From NCBI RefSeq assembly GCF_041734735.1, contig NC_134882.1:26254199-26318198 (forward strand): DNA of 64,000 bases. The letters run 5' to 3'. Within the stretch, counting starts at the first letter, position 1. Each line of letters opens with the position of its first letter. Origin of the DNA: Babylonia areolata (taxonomy: Eukaryota > Mollusca > Gastropoda > Neogastropoda > Buccinidae). The notes beneath the pieces are model-generated. The model saw nothing but the letters and a program-made list of their open reading frames with translations, did not search any database and was not told the origin of the DNA. The position numbers and the translations under genes were made by a program. This document shows positions 12,701 through 24,442 of this stretch, piece by piece.

Positions 12701-13466
12701 TGTTAAACCACAAGCTAGAACAGTGAATGTTTCAACTGACTGAATGCTCTACACACTGGCATTCATCACTGATGCACAGCATTGGCATGGGAATGCGAGA
12801 CAAAGTGATTAAAACGTTTACTCCAGAGTCATGGGACATGTGACAGGATATGCGAGCAGTCCACTACAAAGTTGAACGGATGTCAAGGTAGAAAAGAAAA
12901 GTTGGTCACCCAGCACACAGAGATCCATCCCATCACCACTGGTCAGCATTGCCCAAAGCCACCAGGAATAGGCCAACAAGACATGACGTCATGCATACAA
13001 ACATAAAGCAGAAAAAGAAAAAGGAGGAAAAGAAAAGATTCTCCCACTCCCGTTAACACCACTTATCACACTCACACGCTGCCACTAATTGTTACTACCA
13101 TTCACGTCTCATACAAACACACACAAAAAATAAGGAATGTTAATTAAGTCACACCTGTGGACTTTGCAACTAACCAAACGCACAGGTAAGAGGTTGGGTA
13201 ATCAATCGTGGTTCGTTTTACACGGCCCATACATTGCTCTCATGAAGCCGCTTTCACGTGACAAAATCAGAGCTAAGTTAAGGTACAGTCACATGGTCAA
13301 GATAATGCCTGCTCTAGACAGTGAGGATGTACAGTTCACAAGGCACGACGACCAGGAAGGCCAACAAACAGAACAAGAGTTCAAAACAACAGAGGACCAC
13401 GGACAACAGTTTTGGTGGCTGGTGATGGCCCCCTGAAGACAGCCACCAGAGTCAGTCCTGTGCTAG
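9776..13466 (-). other. Probable 3' UTR and 3' flank of the OTUD4-like gene
   Basis: The sequence follows the stop codon at 13469-13467 on the minus strand. It is AT-rich with no coding island. The first AATAAA I found on the minus strand is at 10426-10421, which would give a 3' UTR of about 3 kb if used. A loosely repeated tract lies at 11480-11800 (GTATCACTG motifs). No other gene was recognised. Confidence 0.4.
10421..10426 (-). promoter_or_regulatory. Candidate polyadenylation signal AATAAA
   Basis: Minus-strand AATAAA, about 3 kb downstream of the stop codon at 13467. It is the first one I saw reading down from the stop. A variant hexamer closer to the stop (for example AATAAG near 11050 and 11190) could be used instead. 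Confidence 0.25.
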
Positions 13467-14891
13467 TCACTGCACGGCCACAGGGGGGCAAGCCACGCCC
13501 ATGGTGTGGGCAGTAGGCGGGGCCATGAGGGTGGGTTGATAGCCCGTGCAGGGCGAGGCCGGCCCATAGCCCTGGGGGTTCATCACGTACACTACCTGGC
13601 CCTGGGACAGGGCAGGGCCGTGGCTCTGTCCCTGAGGAGGGGTGGCCGGCAGGGTAGGGAAACCTGTGGAGGGAGAAGAATACATGTAAAAACATTGCTT
13701 CCCGCCACCAGCTAGAGGGGGGTGGGCAGAGCCCGCATGCAGGGGAGGGGCAGACAGAGGGGGCGGCATGCTGCTGGATACAGGGAAAGCGGGAGGCAGA
13801 GACAGAGAGAAGGAGGAGACAGACACATGCGAAGAAGCAGCTTTGTTGGACGAGGGCCCTGCCAGCTCGTCGGGCCTCTTCTCTGGACCCGAGCTGGAGG
13901 GGCCCTTGCCCAGGGGCCCCCCAGCCACCACCACGGGCAGCAGCTTGCCCTCCGCTGGCCCCCCGGCCATCTTGCCCTCAGCAGCAGCGGCACGGGGGTG
14001 GGGGGGCAGCGAGGGCACGGGCAGAGCGGGGCGGGTGAAGGTGGGGGGAGGCAAAGCGGTAGCAGAAGAGGAGGAAGGCAGAGAGCTGTAGACCACGCTG
14101 ACGGGAGTAGGGATCCCCGCTGCTTGCATGACGGGAGGGGGAGGGGGCATGACGATGGGAGGGGGATGGCAGGCGGTCGTGAAGCTGGCCATGCCGCTAT
14201 CGTCCAGCACGATCGTGTCGTACGGGTGGGCCGGGTAGAAGCACTGAGCGTCCACGTTGAGGGCGCTGGCCTCGCCCTGCTCCAGGGCCATGAGGTCTGC
14301 AGGAGACAGCTGCATGTAGATGGGCTGCCCCTCGCACCGCGCCTTGGCCGCGCTGTTCTCCGCCAGCATCAGCTGAAAGCGGGGCGGAATCTCCTTGATG
14401 GGCTTGATCAGCTTGTGTGAACCGTACATGTAGTACTTTCGCTTCCCTTTCCCCTTCGTCCCTCCCTTCTCAGACCCAGCCTCTTCCCCCTGGGTGGATC
14501 CAGAATCATCATCAGTACGGTTGCTGGCCACGTCCAAGTCCTCTTCCCCCGCCGGTCCGCCCTCCCCACAGCTGGTGAAGCCGTTGTCGGACACGTCACT
14601 GCCCATCTCCATTCCCTCCACCCTGCACTCTGCCCCTCCTCCACCTTTGCCCTGGCTGGGGCCCGTGGCTCTGCCAGAGGTCATGGAATGGGGATGGCCC
14701 TGACTCTTGGCCTTGGGAGGGAAGGGGGCGGCAGGCACGGCAAAGGACGCACCCTGTTCCACTGGCATGTAGACGGTGGAGGTGGGGGGATAGCTGGCCA
14801 GCACTTGGGGCATGGGTGACGTCATGTAGCTCTGCTGCGGCTGCTGCTGGGGTTGCTGCGGTTGCTGCATGTTGGCGCTGATGCGGAAATA
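13467..14891 (-). CDS. OTUD4: OTUD4-like, terminal coding exon (474 residues and stop)
   Basis: The 3' splice site is GTTCATTGTTTCAG, then TAT TTC CGC; the stop TGA is at 13469-13467. The exon encodes the intrinsically disordered C-terminal tail. Residues 1-7 (YFRISAN) complete the FFNLGVE block of the preceding exon. Residues 9-20 are a Q/P run. Residues 98-146 are acidic and Gly/Ser-rich. Residues 146-152 are basic (KGKGKRK). Residues 153-177 form an ordered-looking island (YYMYGSHKLIKPIKEIPPRF and following). A poly-Pro stretch is at 243-254, and the rest is Pro/Ser/Ala-rich. The exon is a GC-rich island against AT-rich flanks, which supports coding. A methionine at 14939 extends the frame upstream, but that part is intron. 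Human OTUD4 ends in an Arg/Gly-rich tail; I do not see one here. No catalytic residue falls in this exon. Confidence 0.85.
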   Translation of the reverse strand, partial: YFRISANMQQPQQPQQQPQQSYMTSPMPQVLASYPPTSTVYMPVEQGASFAVPAAPFPPKAKSQGHPHSMTSGRATGPSQGKGGGGAECRVEGMEMGSDVSDNGFTSCGEGGPAGEEDLDVASNRTDDDSGSTQGEEAGSEKGGTKGKGKRKYYMYGSHKLIKPIKEIPPRFQLMLAENSAAKARCEGQPIYMQLSPADLMALEQGEASALNVDAQCFYPAHPYDTIVLDDSGMASFTTACHPPPIVMPPPPPVMQAAGIPTPVSVVYSSLPSSSSATALPPPTFTRPALPVPSLPPHPRAAAAEGKMAGGPAEGKLLPVVVAGGPLGKGPSSSGPEKRPDELAGPSSNKAASSHVSVSSFSLSLPPAFPVSSSMPPPLSAPPLHAGSAHPPLAGGGKQCFYMYSSPSTGFPTLPATPPQGQSHGPALSQGQVVYVMNPQGYGPASPCTGYQPTLMAPPTAHTMGVACPPVAVQ

Positions 14892-15112
14892 CTGAAACAA
14901 TGAACACACAGTTACGTGAGGGATGTGGAATTCACCCACAGGACTTTAATGATGTGGAGTACACTTCAAGGTGGTTATGGACATTCACTTAATAACCTCA
15001 CTTTATGCAATTTAAGGAACGTGGAAGGTCATATATGCATGTGAAAAAATGAGGAAAGACACTATATGCACAGTGAGGGATGAGGATGCTCATTTTATGC
15101 ACTACGAAAACT

Positions 15113-16600
15113 GAGGGAGGTGGAGTTCTCTTGACGCACCATGAGGAATGGGGAGTTCTCTTGACGCACCATGAGGGACGGGGAGTTCTCTTGACGCACC
15201 ATGAGGGACGGGGAGTTATCTTGACGCACCGTAAGGCATAGGGAGTTCTGCTGACGGCGACTGCGGGGGATTAGGGACGGGGAATTCACTCGACGCATGT
15301 AAGGAGTCTTTTCTTGACGCATGTTTGACAGGGAATTCTCATGATGCACAAAGGGGGAGGGGGAGTTGTATCGAACAACCATGAATTACAGGGAAGTGGA
15401 GTTCTCTTGACGCACCGTGAGGGACGGGGAGTTATCTTGACGCACCATGAGGGACGGGGAGTTCTCTTGACGCACCATGAGGGACGGGGAGTTCTCTTGA
15501 CGCACCATGAGGGAGGGGGAGTTCTCTTGACGCACCATGAGGGAGAGTTCTCTTGACGCATCATGAGGGAGGGGGAGTTCTCTTCACACATCATGAGGGA
15601 CGGGGAGTTCTCTTGACACATCATGAGGGACAGGGAGTTCTCTTGACGCATCATGAGGGACAGGGAGTTCTCTTGACGCACCATAAGGGACGGGGAGTTC
15701 TCTTGACACATCATGAGGGACGGAGACTTCTCTTGACGCACCACGATGGACGGGGAGTTCTCTTGACGCACCACGATGGACGGTGAGTTCTCTTGACGCA
15801 TCATGAGGGACGGGGAGTTCTCTTGACACATCATGGGGGACGGAGACTTCTCTTGACGCACCACGATGGACGGGGAGTTCTCTTGACGCACCACGATGGA
15901 CAGGGAGTTCTCTTGACGCACCACGATGGACGGGGAGTTCTCTTGACGCACCATGAGGGACGGAGACTTCTCTTGACGCACCATGAGGGACGGAGACTTC
16001 TCTTGACGCACCATGAGGGATGGGGAGTTCTACAAACGCACCACGAGGGACGGGGAGTTCTACAGACGCACCACGATGGACGGGGAGTTCTACAGACGCA
16101 CCATGAGGGACAGGGAGTTCTCTTGACGCACCATGAGGGACAGGGAGTTCTACAAACGCACCACGAGGGATGGGGAGTTCTCTTGACGCACCATGAGGGA
16201 CGGGGAGTTCTCTTGACGCACCATGAGGGACAGGGAGTTCTCTTGACGCACCATGAGGGACGGGGAGTTCTACAGACGCACCACGAGGGATGGGGAGTTC
16301 TACAGACGCACCACGAGGGACGGGGAGTTCTACAGACGCACCACGAGGGATGGGGAGTTCTACAAACGCACCACGAGGGACGGGGAGTTCTACAAACGCA
16401 CCACGAGGGATGGGGAGTTCTACAAACGCACCACGAGGGATGGGGAGTTCTACAAACGCACCACGAGGGACGGGGAGTTCTACAAACGCACCACGAGGGA
16501 TGGGGAGTTCTACAAACGCACCACGAGGGATGGGGAGTTCTACAAACGCACCACGAGGGATGGGGAGTTCTACAAACGCACCTCGATGGAAAGAGTTGAT
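15113..16600. repeat. 30-bp minisatellite, about 48 copies
   Basis: Unit is 30 bp, GGGGAGTTCTCTTGACGCAC plus CATGAGGGAC, almost without indels from 15400 on. Between 15113 and 15400 units are broken and diverged. Left units carry TCTCTTGACGCACCATGAGG. From about 16020 a variant with TCTACAAACGCACCACGAGG appears, and it is the only type after 16260. Long open frames on both strands (minus RQENSPSLMV, minus PRGAFVELPI, plus GVLLTHHEGR) come from the unit length being a multiple of three. It starts about 220 bp from the acceptor of the terminal exon. Confidence 0.95.
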
Positions 16601-16734
16601 TTGACGAACATGAGGGTTTAGGATTTGTAACGGGGAGTTCTCTTGAGACATTGTGATGGTTAGGACGTTTGGAAGGGGTACTGAGTTCTTTGATCGCACA
16701 TAGGAGTTTGTTGAAAAAGGAAAGAAAAGGAAAC

Positions 16735-17170
16735 TACAATCAGACCTACAAAAAGGCAACTACACCGTGGTGAAGAACAAAACTGCACCATGACGTTAAA
16801 AAATCATAACACCATGAGAAATAACACAAACACACCCAGACCTGCAGAAAGTAACTACATCACGAGAAAGAAAATGTACCATGACGACAAAGTTAACTAC
16901 ACCCTGGTAAAAAAAATATTGCACCAAGACCTATAAATATAACGATAACTACGCCACGAGGAAGAACAAAAAACGCAATCAGGCCAACAAAAGTTTACAA
17001 CACCCTGGTAAAGAACAAACTACACTCAGGCCTATAGAAATGTAACAACATCGCAAGAACGGACAAATTAAAAATAAAATCCGGACCTACAGAAAGCAAC
17101 GCCACAAGAAAGAACAAAAAATGTGCCAAGACCGCAGAGAGTTGACAACACTCTGGCAAAGAACTTTAAA
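16735..17170. repeat. Degenerate tandem repeat, about 65-70 bp period
   Basis: Recurring pieces such as GACCTACAGAAAG, AACTACACC.TGGTAAAGAAC and CACGAGAAAGAAC return at roughly 65-70 bp spacing with heavy divergence. Confidence 0.55.
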
Positions 17171-17204
17171 AAGTTAACAACATTTTGAGAATGACCAGAT
17201 CGCA

Positions 17205-17462
17205 CGCCGATCCGCTGAGACTGTTATTACACCCTGAAATTGAGCGGTCAAAGATCCTGTAATCCATGTCAGCGTTCCGTGGGTTATGGAAACACGGAAA
17301 CAAGAACATGCCCAGCATGCACGCCCTCCCCCCACCAGGAAAACGGAGAATGGCTGCCTACATGGCGGGGTAAAAACGGCCATTCATGTAAAAGCTCACT
17401 CATGTACATGTGAGTTAACGTGGGAATTGCAGCCCACGAACGAAGAAGAAGAAGAAGAAGAA
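17205..17462 (+). mobile_element. SINE family B, 5'-truncated, (GAA)n-tail form
   Basis: Plus-strand sense. The body contains TGTAATCCATGTCAGCGTTC, GAACATGCCCAGCATGCACG and GGCTGCCTACATGGCGGGGT. It ends GGGAATTGCAGCCCACGAAC followed by (GAA)n at about 17444-17465. The tRNA-like head is missing. Confidence 0.8.
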
Positions 17463-18989
17463 GAAGTGTCAAAACAGGCGGAGTCCCATGCACAGTGCAA
17501 ACTGCACACATCGAATCATGGTGCTACGTGCCCATCCCACCGCAAAGGAGCCATTTCAGGGCTGAATACCCGTCGGCTCTTAAAGTCAATGAAAGGTAAA
17601 CTAATATTTTGAAAGGTCCTTTAAAAACACCACCACCACCACCTTTAAAAAGACCAAACTCATCCACGACTAATTAATATATTCATCGTAAAATTCAAAT
17701 CACATTAAAAGTTTAAATATATCTCCGTCAAGAACTGGGACAAAATATCAAAAACACCAGTATCCGGAGCAACATCATAGAACTAGCGTAGAATGTTTGT
17801 GCCCGTCATGGAATTCTCTGCAGTCGGCCAGCAGATGAAACTTCAAGCAACACTGCATGATGAAATACAAAACTGACTGATGAAATGTAAACCAAACCGC
17901 CGTACTTGGTACGCTGATGCATACACCATCATCCACCCACACTAACACCGTAACCCATAAAACAACGATACAGACCTCACAGCAACCCGTTTCACTAAAC
18001 GTCATGACATCGATAAATGCTTGATGCATCGCAAATATCTATCGTGTACAGCCATATCAACTGCAGCACTGATAATAAATAAATAAAATGATAACATAAT
18101 AAATAAAAACAATAACAATGTCCGGACTGCAATAACAGGTACATAGATTTCTACGTACTCTGCGTAATCGGACTGTTGTGTATCTACTTTGTTAAACATC
18201 ACTTTACTGCAATCATTCTGTACATAAAATTACTTTTATTTTCCCTCGCGATTTAAGAAAAAAATAAATCGACGAGTTTTCTGTCAGAATATTAGTCGCT
18301 GATCTGAAAATAATATAGCTACATTACATAGTTACTGATTCACGTCTTCCTGGGTCCGGGCTGACCGGCACTCGGCTCACTGAAGACATTCACAGCAGAT
18401 GCTGGAACTACGCTGGTATTGGCCGGTCTTGAAAGAATACCATACATGGTGCCCTCAATGCTACCAGTTTTTGCAGTGTGTTTTTTGTCGCTTTGGTTTT
18501 ATTTATGCCAACTTAACTTTTGTGATAACGCACTTCATTATTAAGTGATCCGTGTGTTCTTAAAATGTCATATTCGTTTATCGATGGCATTTTCAACACT
18601 GAATTCATAAAATGTATCACTGGTACTTTCAAGTGGCATAAAAATATATTTACATGTGGGGGTCTTCGCGAACTAAGTAATGGAGACCGACACTCACGCG
18701 CCCCATACAGGAGAGCTCGTGGCGTTTACAATGGAATTTATATTAAATATTTACATATTTATACATGCAATAAAGTACACCACAAACACAAACACACACA
18801 AGAGCACGCACACTCACGGAGCAGAAGTTCAATAGACAAATTAGTCAAAATGGTGGAAGGAAGAACGTATAAGAGACATGCAACTTAAAAACATTCACCT
18901 CCACCATCAGCAACAGAAAATGGATCTGTTCATGAACTCTAAAAGACTCCCCCCAAAACAAAAACAACAAAACATTAATTGCTACTCAC

Positions 18990-19030
18990 CTCAACTCCAA
19001 GGTTAAAGAAGTAACGCAACGTGTTCATAT
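18990..19030 (-). CDS. OTUD4: OTUD4-like, 41-nt exon with the NLGVE block
   Basis: Borders are TGTTGCAG/ATATGAAC and GTTGAG/gtgagtagc, both strong. With the single G carried from the preceding exon it reads D-MNTLRYFFNLGVE (phase 0 at its end), and the next exon continues YFRIS. The joined block DLPLTDMNTLRYFFNLGVE closely matches what I recall of OTUD4 (DLPKDKNILRFFFNLGVK) and ALG13 (DLPQDTKVLQYYFNLGLQ). This is the main evidence for the family. The exon is too short to be seen as a free open reading frame. Confidence 0.85.
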
Positions 19031-20342
19031 CTGCAACAGATGAGACATGGTGACTACAGTTTGAATATAACAACCCTGCATGTAGAAACAGAAGATCGAA
19101 CAAGGCACGTAAACCCGACAACAACAACAAGGGGTCTACACGATGAACGGAGTGAGAAGGAAGGAAAAGGTATGCTCACAGTGCTGTGTGCAGCCAGTCA
19201 CTGCGTCAGCGTGCGTGGTGGAGGTATAGGGGCAAGAGCAGACAGGACTGGCTGTGCTTGCTTCGTTCTGACACCGACACCCACAGGTGTGCACCATTGA
19301 TTTGTAACCCCCATCCCCCGCCACAGTTGCCTGCCTCGGGAGGGAGGTGGAGGGGCGGGGGGTGGTAAGCACGCGCAAGCCAGTCACCGAACCCCCACCC
19401 CTGACCCCCTCTCTCTCCTGAACACTCATTGATCAGGCCCAACAAACAAAATCAAAGCGTGTCCGCAGAAGGCTTGTACGGACAAAGGCCAAGTTAAACG
19501 CACCACTCACACACGTTGTAGCTGTGCCAGTTTCCGCTGGGAGAGGCCATGCTGGCGGGGAAGGAGTGGATAGGGGTGGGGGATGTAACAGACGTGAAGG
19601 CTGATAGGGGGCAGGGACAGGAGGATAACACAACGGAAGGAGGTGGGGGGAGCTCAGGCTGGGTGCAAACTTCCTTCCTTCAGAAAACAGCAAAGTGGGT
19701 TGACAACCTATAACTTGCGAGTTCACTGAAGTATTGCCAATCATTCCAATACAGATACAAAAACGCTGAAAACGTGTCGAAAATTACCTTCACATTCGGT
19801 TACTGAGGTCCTCAGAAAGTTCTGAAAATAACTCGTGAAGCTGCATGTAAAATGTTTTAAAATAGCATTCAGTATCCTGTGTTCTCTGAATGTTCATTAT
19901 TTCTGTGTTTCCGTTCATACACGTGTAATTATCTTCAATTTTACAGTTGTCTTTATGTATAGTCGTCTTCCAGTTGTCTTTCCACTTCAAGTGATTTAAG
20001 ACATGAAAAAATAAGGAGTTGGGGAGAAAAGTGTGTGTATGTGTGTGTGTGTGTGTGGTGTGCGTGCACTTAAAAAGTTTGCGTTGTGCCTTCCCTGGTT
20101 CTGTTTGTGTTAGTGTTATGTCCCTATCTAGAATGTCAAAAGCGCGTCGGCGCATGTTCTTGTATAAGGTTTTGTCTGACTGACATGTATGACTGATTGG
20201 TTATTGAACAACACTTCGAGATTTTGTTAGAAAGCTTCGAGATTTTGTTAAAAAGCTTATGTACACTATCATCATACAAGAGGAAGGAAGTGAAGAAAAG
20301 TGATACGTGGTGTGTAGCCCTGGTGCCAGTGACATTTTTTAA

Positions 20343-20882
20343 TTTTTTTTAATTGATCGATATGGATACTTATATAGCGCCTATCCTCGAATGGAGTCCA
20401 AGCTCTCAGCGCTTTACAAACACAGGGTCATTTGCACAACAGGCTGCTTACCTGGGCAGAGCCGACTGACGGCTGCCATTGGGCACTCATCATTCGTTTC
20501 TTGTTTCATTCAGATTTCAGGCACACACACATACAAACTCAAACATACATGTAACATTTTATGTGTACGACCGTTTTGTTTATTTACGTTGCTATGCAGG
20601 CAGCCATTTTCCGATTTTGGGGGTGTGCATGCTGGGTATGTTCTTGTTTCCATAACCCACCGAACGCTGACATGGATTACAGGATAACATCCGTATTTGA
20701 TCATCTGCGTGCGTATACATACGAAGGGGGTTCAGGCACTAGCAGGTCTGCAGATATGTCGACCTGGCAGATCGGAAAATCTCCACCCTTTACCCACCAG
20801 GCGCCGTCACTGAGGTTCGAACCCGGGACCACCAGACTAAAAGTCCAACGCTTTAACCGTTCGGCTATTGCGCCACTGCAAT
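20343..20882 (-). mobile_element. SINE family B, long-tail form, full length
   Basis: Minus-sense copy: head near 20875-20800 with AGCCGAATGGTTAAAGCG and GGTTCGAACCTC. The shared body lies at 20590-20700. The tail ends GCGCTATATAAGTATCCATA then TCGATCAATT at about 20350. It is very similar to the copy at 3640-4165. Confidence 0.87.
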
Positions 20883-22174
20883 GTATTAATCCTGCCAGCA
20901 GAGAAGCCAACCCCTCTGAATCACTTTCAAGAACATTTTGAACTTTCTGGAGCACTCAGACATTCAGTCGCATCGGCATACATACATAGTTTTCCTACCC
21001 GACAACAAAAGTCTCGTCCTTCATTCTTCGGGAAAACGAGTCAGCTGACTGGTCAGCTCAATGCAAGTTCAGAGTAAACGCATGTGACTGGTCTGGGTCT
21101 GTTTCATCACCTGAGACTAGGGGTGTGACTCACTGTCCCAACATCCGCTCAGAACGCCATGCGCATCGCGAAACTACCCTTCGGCCTGTAGTAAGAATGC
21201 AGAACTTCTCCTTGGGTCAGTGTTACCTGGGTGGAAGGCCAGTCGACAGACCTTCAGGCAGATCCGAATGGTTGACAGTCAGCGGTTTACTTGTGCGTCC
21301 TGATTCCCCGAGCCAGTCGAGCAGAATGAGAGAAAAGGGTCGACACTTATCACTGGACCATGGTTTCGGGGGATGGCGGGTTCCGGTGTCCTAACGATCA
21401 CGCATCATTGAACAGACTAAAAACATCCACCCGTCGGTTCATGCAGTCCGCACCAAAACTGATCCCACTGATCAAAAAATCCGCTTCCACGACAGCGGTG
21501 ACAAGAGGCTCACACTTCATGCACTCTAGCAGGGGAGAGGTGCCTGTGGATGGGCGAACAGAAAAAAAATCATTGCAGGAAATCAACAATGGATAAAAAA
21601 AGAAGAAAAAAGAAAAAAGGAACCATTCTATCCACGCACGACACAAAACACACACACACAAACTAAACTGGAACAAACTCGCCAGTTCCTCCTCAGTCAA
21701 AACATGAACTTGTGTCGAGCCCAGCAGAGTGAACACGCGTCAGGCTGCTGCTGATGAGCAAAGGGAATGAACATGTCCCCGTCACAGACCGCACGCACAG
21801 ACAGGACACATACACACACACGGCTGCGTCACTCTACTCCAGCTGTTTGCAGCTTTCACCTGATGGGTTACCCATCATCACAATGATTATACCTGTCACC
21901 TGCACCTGACACGAGGAGTAAGGACACACGGAAAGGACGTCAAGGTACGAGGGACGGAGGGGTGCGGGAGGTTTCACTACTGCCAGCACGCTCAACACAC
22001 ATTAACGCCTTCAGAACAGACACACACAATTACCGAGACATGGATGATTGCGGATAATGGGACGCCCTAGGATCTCCCTCAACTGCCCAGAAGTCATTAA
22101 CCGCTATTGTATTGCATCGTATTGTGCAGTGTGATGTGCTGTATTGTACTACTGTCACTGCTGATTTATTGTAT

Positions 22175-22500
22175 GAAATCCAGGACAGCGAGTTACCACC
22201 ATGCAGCGCCACCCACACAATTTTTTTTTCCTGTTCAGTCTGTGCGTGTTTTGCTTTCAATCTCTAAACTTAAGCCAGGGACAACCCCTTTGTTGCCGTG
22301 GATTGTTTTACGTGTGCTAAGTGCATGCTGTTTATCGTCTAATCCGCGTGACCAGCAACCAGATCACCACTCAAGGTCTAGTGGAGAGGTGGGGGCTGGG
22401 GAGTAACACAAAAATTCTGGCCGTATATCCTACTCGAAACCGTGGGCACACGTTTCCTATTCGGGCGCACTACCAATAGGCCACCGCTCTACGTATGGCG
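22175..22500 (-). mobile_element. SINE family A
   Basis: Minus-sense. On the plus strand, in reverse order, one sees ACCATGCAGCGCCACC, CCCCTTTGTTGCCGTGGATT, GCTAAGTGCATGCTG, TCGTCTAATCCGCGTGACC and ACCACTCAAGGTCTAGTGGA, then a decayed head near 22440-22500. Confidence 0.8.
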
Positions 22501-23428
22501 ATGGATAAACCAAAGCAACGACTTCACCCAGTTGCTTGTGGAGTATCATCCTGCGCATCTGCTCTCCACCAGAGTATCTGTGTATTCCCACTGTTTGGTG
22601 GGGAATGGGAAGTAGGGCGATCAGCTTTGCTCCTAACGTTTGCACCAAACATTTTGTTCTTTCGAGTCCCCGTCTCTTGCGTGTAGCTGAGAAGAAACAG
22701 CTGAAAGTCTGGACAGTCAGACACTACTAGCAACACATGTTCAAAAAGCTCATTTAGAAATCAACGCTTTCCTTTTCGCACTGACGGATACAACTTTATC
22801 CTAATAATACCTGTCCACCAACAGGTATGAAGACATGGGGATCGCAAACAGAGCTTCCTCCCTTTTCATACCTTGTGCTCATAATGTGTCTGACGGTTTA
22901 ATAATAACTAATATGTGCATATTCGAGGGATTAATAAAAATATAATAATAATAATACTGTAATACTAATAATGAAAAGTATCCATATGATTTTATCGCAA
23001 TACTCGTAAGACACTACACGTTGCTCATTTACACATCGTTTATTACCATTTCATTCACTCAAACTGTAACTACAGAACACCATACTGTGAATACATACAT
23101 GTGTGGACAACGTGATTCAAATAATGTTTGAAAAATAATGTTTTTTGTTGCGATTTGAAGACAAAAACACCCATAGAGGACAATTTCGCAGACTGGTATG
23201 CAATGAGTTCCAAACAGCCGGCGCAACACAAGAACTAGACAAGACAAAAAAATCTTTATTAACCATGGTGAAACATGAAACCATGGGGCTTTTTCTTCAC
23301 ATACTCACCTCGCCATAAAAGATATGGAAAAAGCGGGAAGGGACAGCTGATATAATAAAACGAAGTTTACGTCCTTCTTTCAGAACTTACATAAACTAAC
23401 GTCAGAGCGAAGATCTGAGGGTTACGGA

Positions 23429-23429
<1 letters not shown>

Positions 23430-23509
<80 letters not shown>
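23430..23509. repeat. (GA)n microsatellite
   Basis: About 40 uninterrupted GA units. Confidence 0.97.
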
Positions 23510-23512
<3 letters not shown>

Positions 23513-24122
23513 GAAGTGAGACAGAAGGTAAAGAGATAGTAAGACAGTGACAACGAGAAAGAGATACACAAAGACACAATATGACTACACGGAATCAAAA
23601 ACAGAACTGAAGACAGGACAAACACAGAGAGCATCAGGATATCATCAACTTTTCCACCTATTGTTTGTTCAATTACAATCAGACAACGCACATTTCTGTA
23701 TGCTTTTCTCATGGAACTATGCCTTGTAGATTGTATCAGAGTATTTCTGGTAAAGAATTCCATACCAACCCTCCAGAGTGGGGAAGACGATTTGATGAGC
23801 TCTATTCGTGAGCTTGCTGTTCAGCACTCCACCCCCTCGAACAACTGAACCTTCATGATTTGCTATTTCAATGTTTTTGACACATCTGCTAGCTGCTGGA
23901 TGGGAACTTCTGTTATTTTGGAGAGAAAAAAGAGGAGTGGGAGGACAGACTGGCAGGCAGTAAGTCGTAAAACTCAACTCTACCGCCTTCTGGCTGTTTG
24001 ATGGGAACTTCTGTATTATATCATGCAGAAGAGAGAAGGGCAGAGAGACAGAAAGACATAGGACATAAAAGGGAAGGCAGACAAGCAGACAACCAGCCAG
24101 TCAGCACAGCCAGCCAACCAAC

Positions 24123-24442
24123 CGGTGAGCGGCAGGTCCTTGCCGAAAGGGTCCTGAGAGGGAGCCCAGGCCAGGTTGACCTGCCCCATGGTGTTGGCGT
24201 AGGGCACGCTCACCACCGGCATCCAGTACACCACGCCCCCTGAGGAACCCCCACCCACCCCCTGACCCGCCGAGGGCTGCTGGGCAAGGGGCAGGGAGGA
24301 GGAGGTCATCAGGCTGTAGCTGGCCCCACCCACCGCCTCCATCGACTCCCCCACCCCCATCACCCCGCCACACTCCAGGCTGACGGGCTGGGAGGAGGTA
24401 ATGGTGGTGTGCACCGGCTGGCTGACGTCAGCACCTCTGCTC
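24123..24442 (-). CDS. OTUD4: OTUD4-like, 320-nt exon
   Basis: The acceptor is TGTGTGTTGCAG/GAGCAGAGG. The AG carried from the exon at 30111 completes an Arg codon, giving R-SRGADVSQPVHTTITSSQPV. The exon continues through a Gly/Ser-rich stretch (GVMGVGESMEAVGGASYS, GQGVGGGSSGG), then VVYWMPVVSVPYANTMGQ and FGKDLPLT, leaving one G for the next exon. The donor is CACCG/gttggt, weak and overlapping a GGTTGGTT duplication. Both ends are fixed by phase and by the DLPLTD block. The region corresponds to the linker between the Tudor and NLGVE blocks. Immediately upstream lies an array that repeats this exon's own acceptor. Confidence 0.82.

Larger units (their letters stand above)
14892..18989 (-). 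other. Intron of OTUD4-like gene with 30-bp array and SINE
   Basis: Donor GTGAGT at 18989 and acceptor CAG at 14894-14892. Contents in plus order: the 30-bp minisatellite (15113-16600), decayed tandem sequence (16735-17170), a headless family B SINE (17205-17460), then AT-rich sequence to 18989 with nothing recognisable. Confidence 0.75.
19031..24122 (-). other. Intron of OTUD4-like gene with two SINEs
   Basis: The donor is the weak GTTGGT at 24122 and the acceptor TTGCAG ends at 19031. It contains a family B SINE (20343-20882), a family A SINE (22175-22500), a short (GT)n near 20033-20056 and a long (GA)n at 23430-23509. A motif TTCCACTTCAAGTGAT at 19979 recurs at about 43627. The remainder is AT-rich with no coding island. 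Confidence 0.75.

Noticed and set aside
13722-14420. 232-codon plus-strand frame opposite the terminal exon
   Set aside because: It is the antisense shadow of a GC-rich, Pro/Ser-rich exon; the minus frame has the splice site, the family block at its border and sensible protein text.
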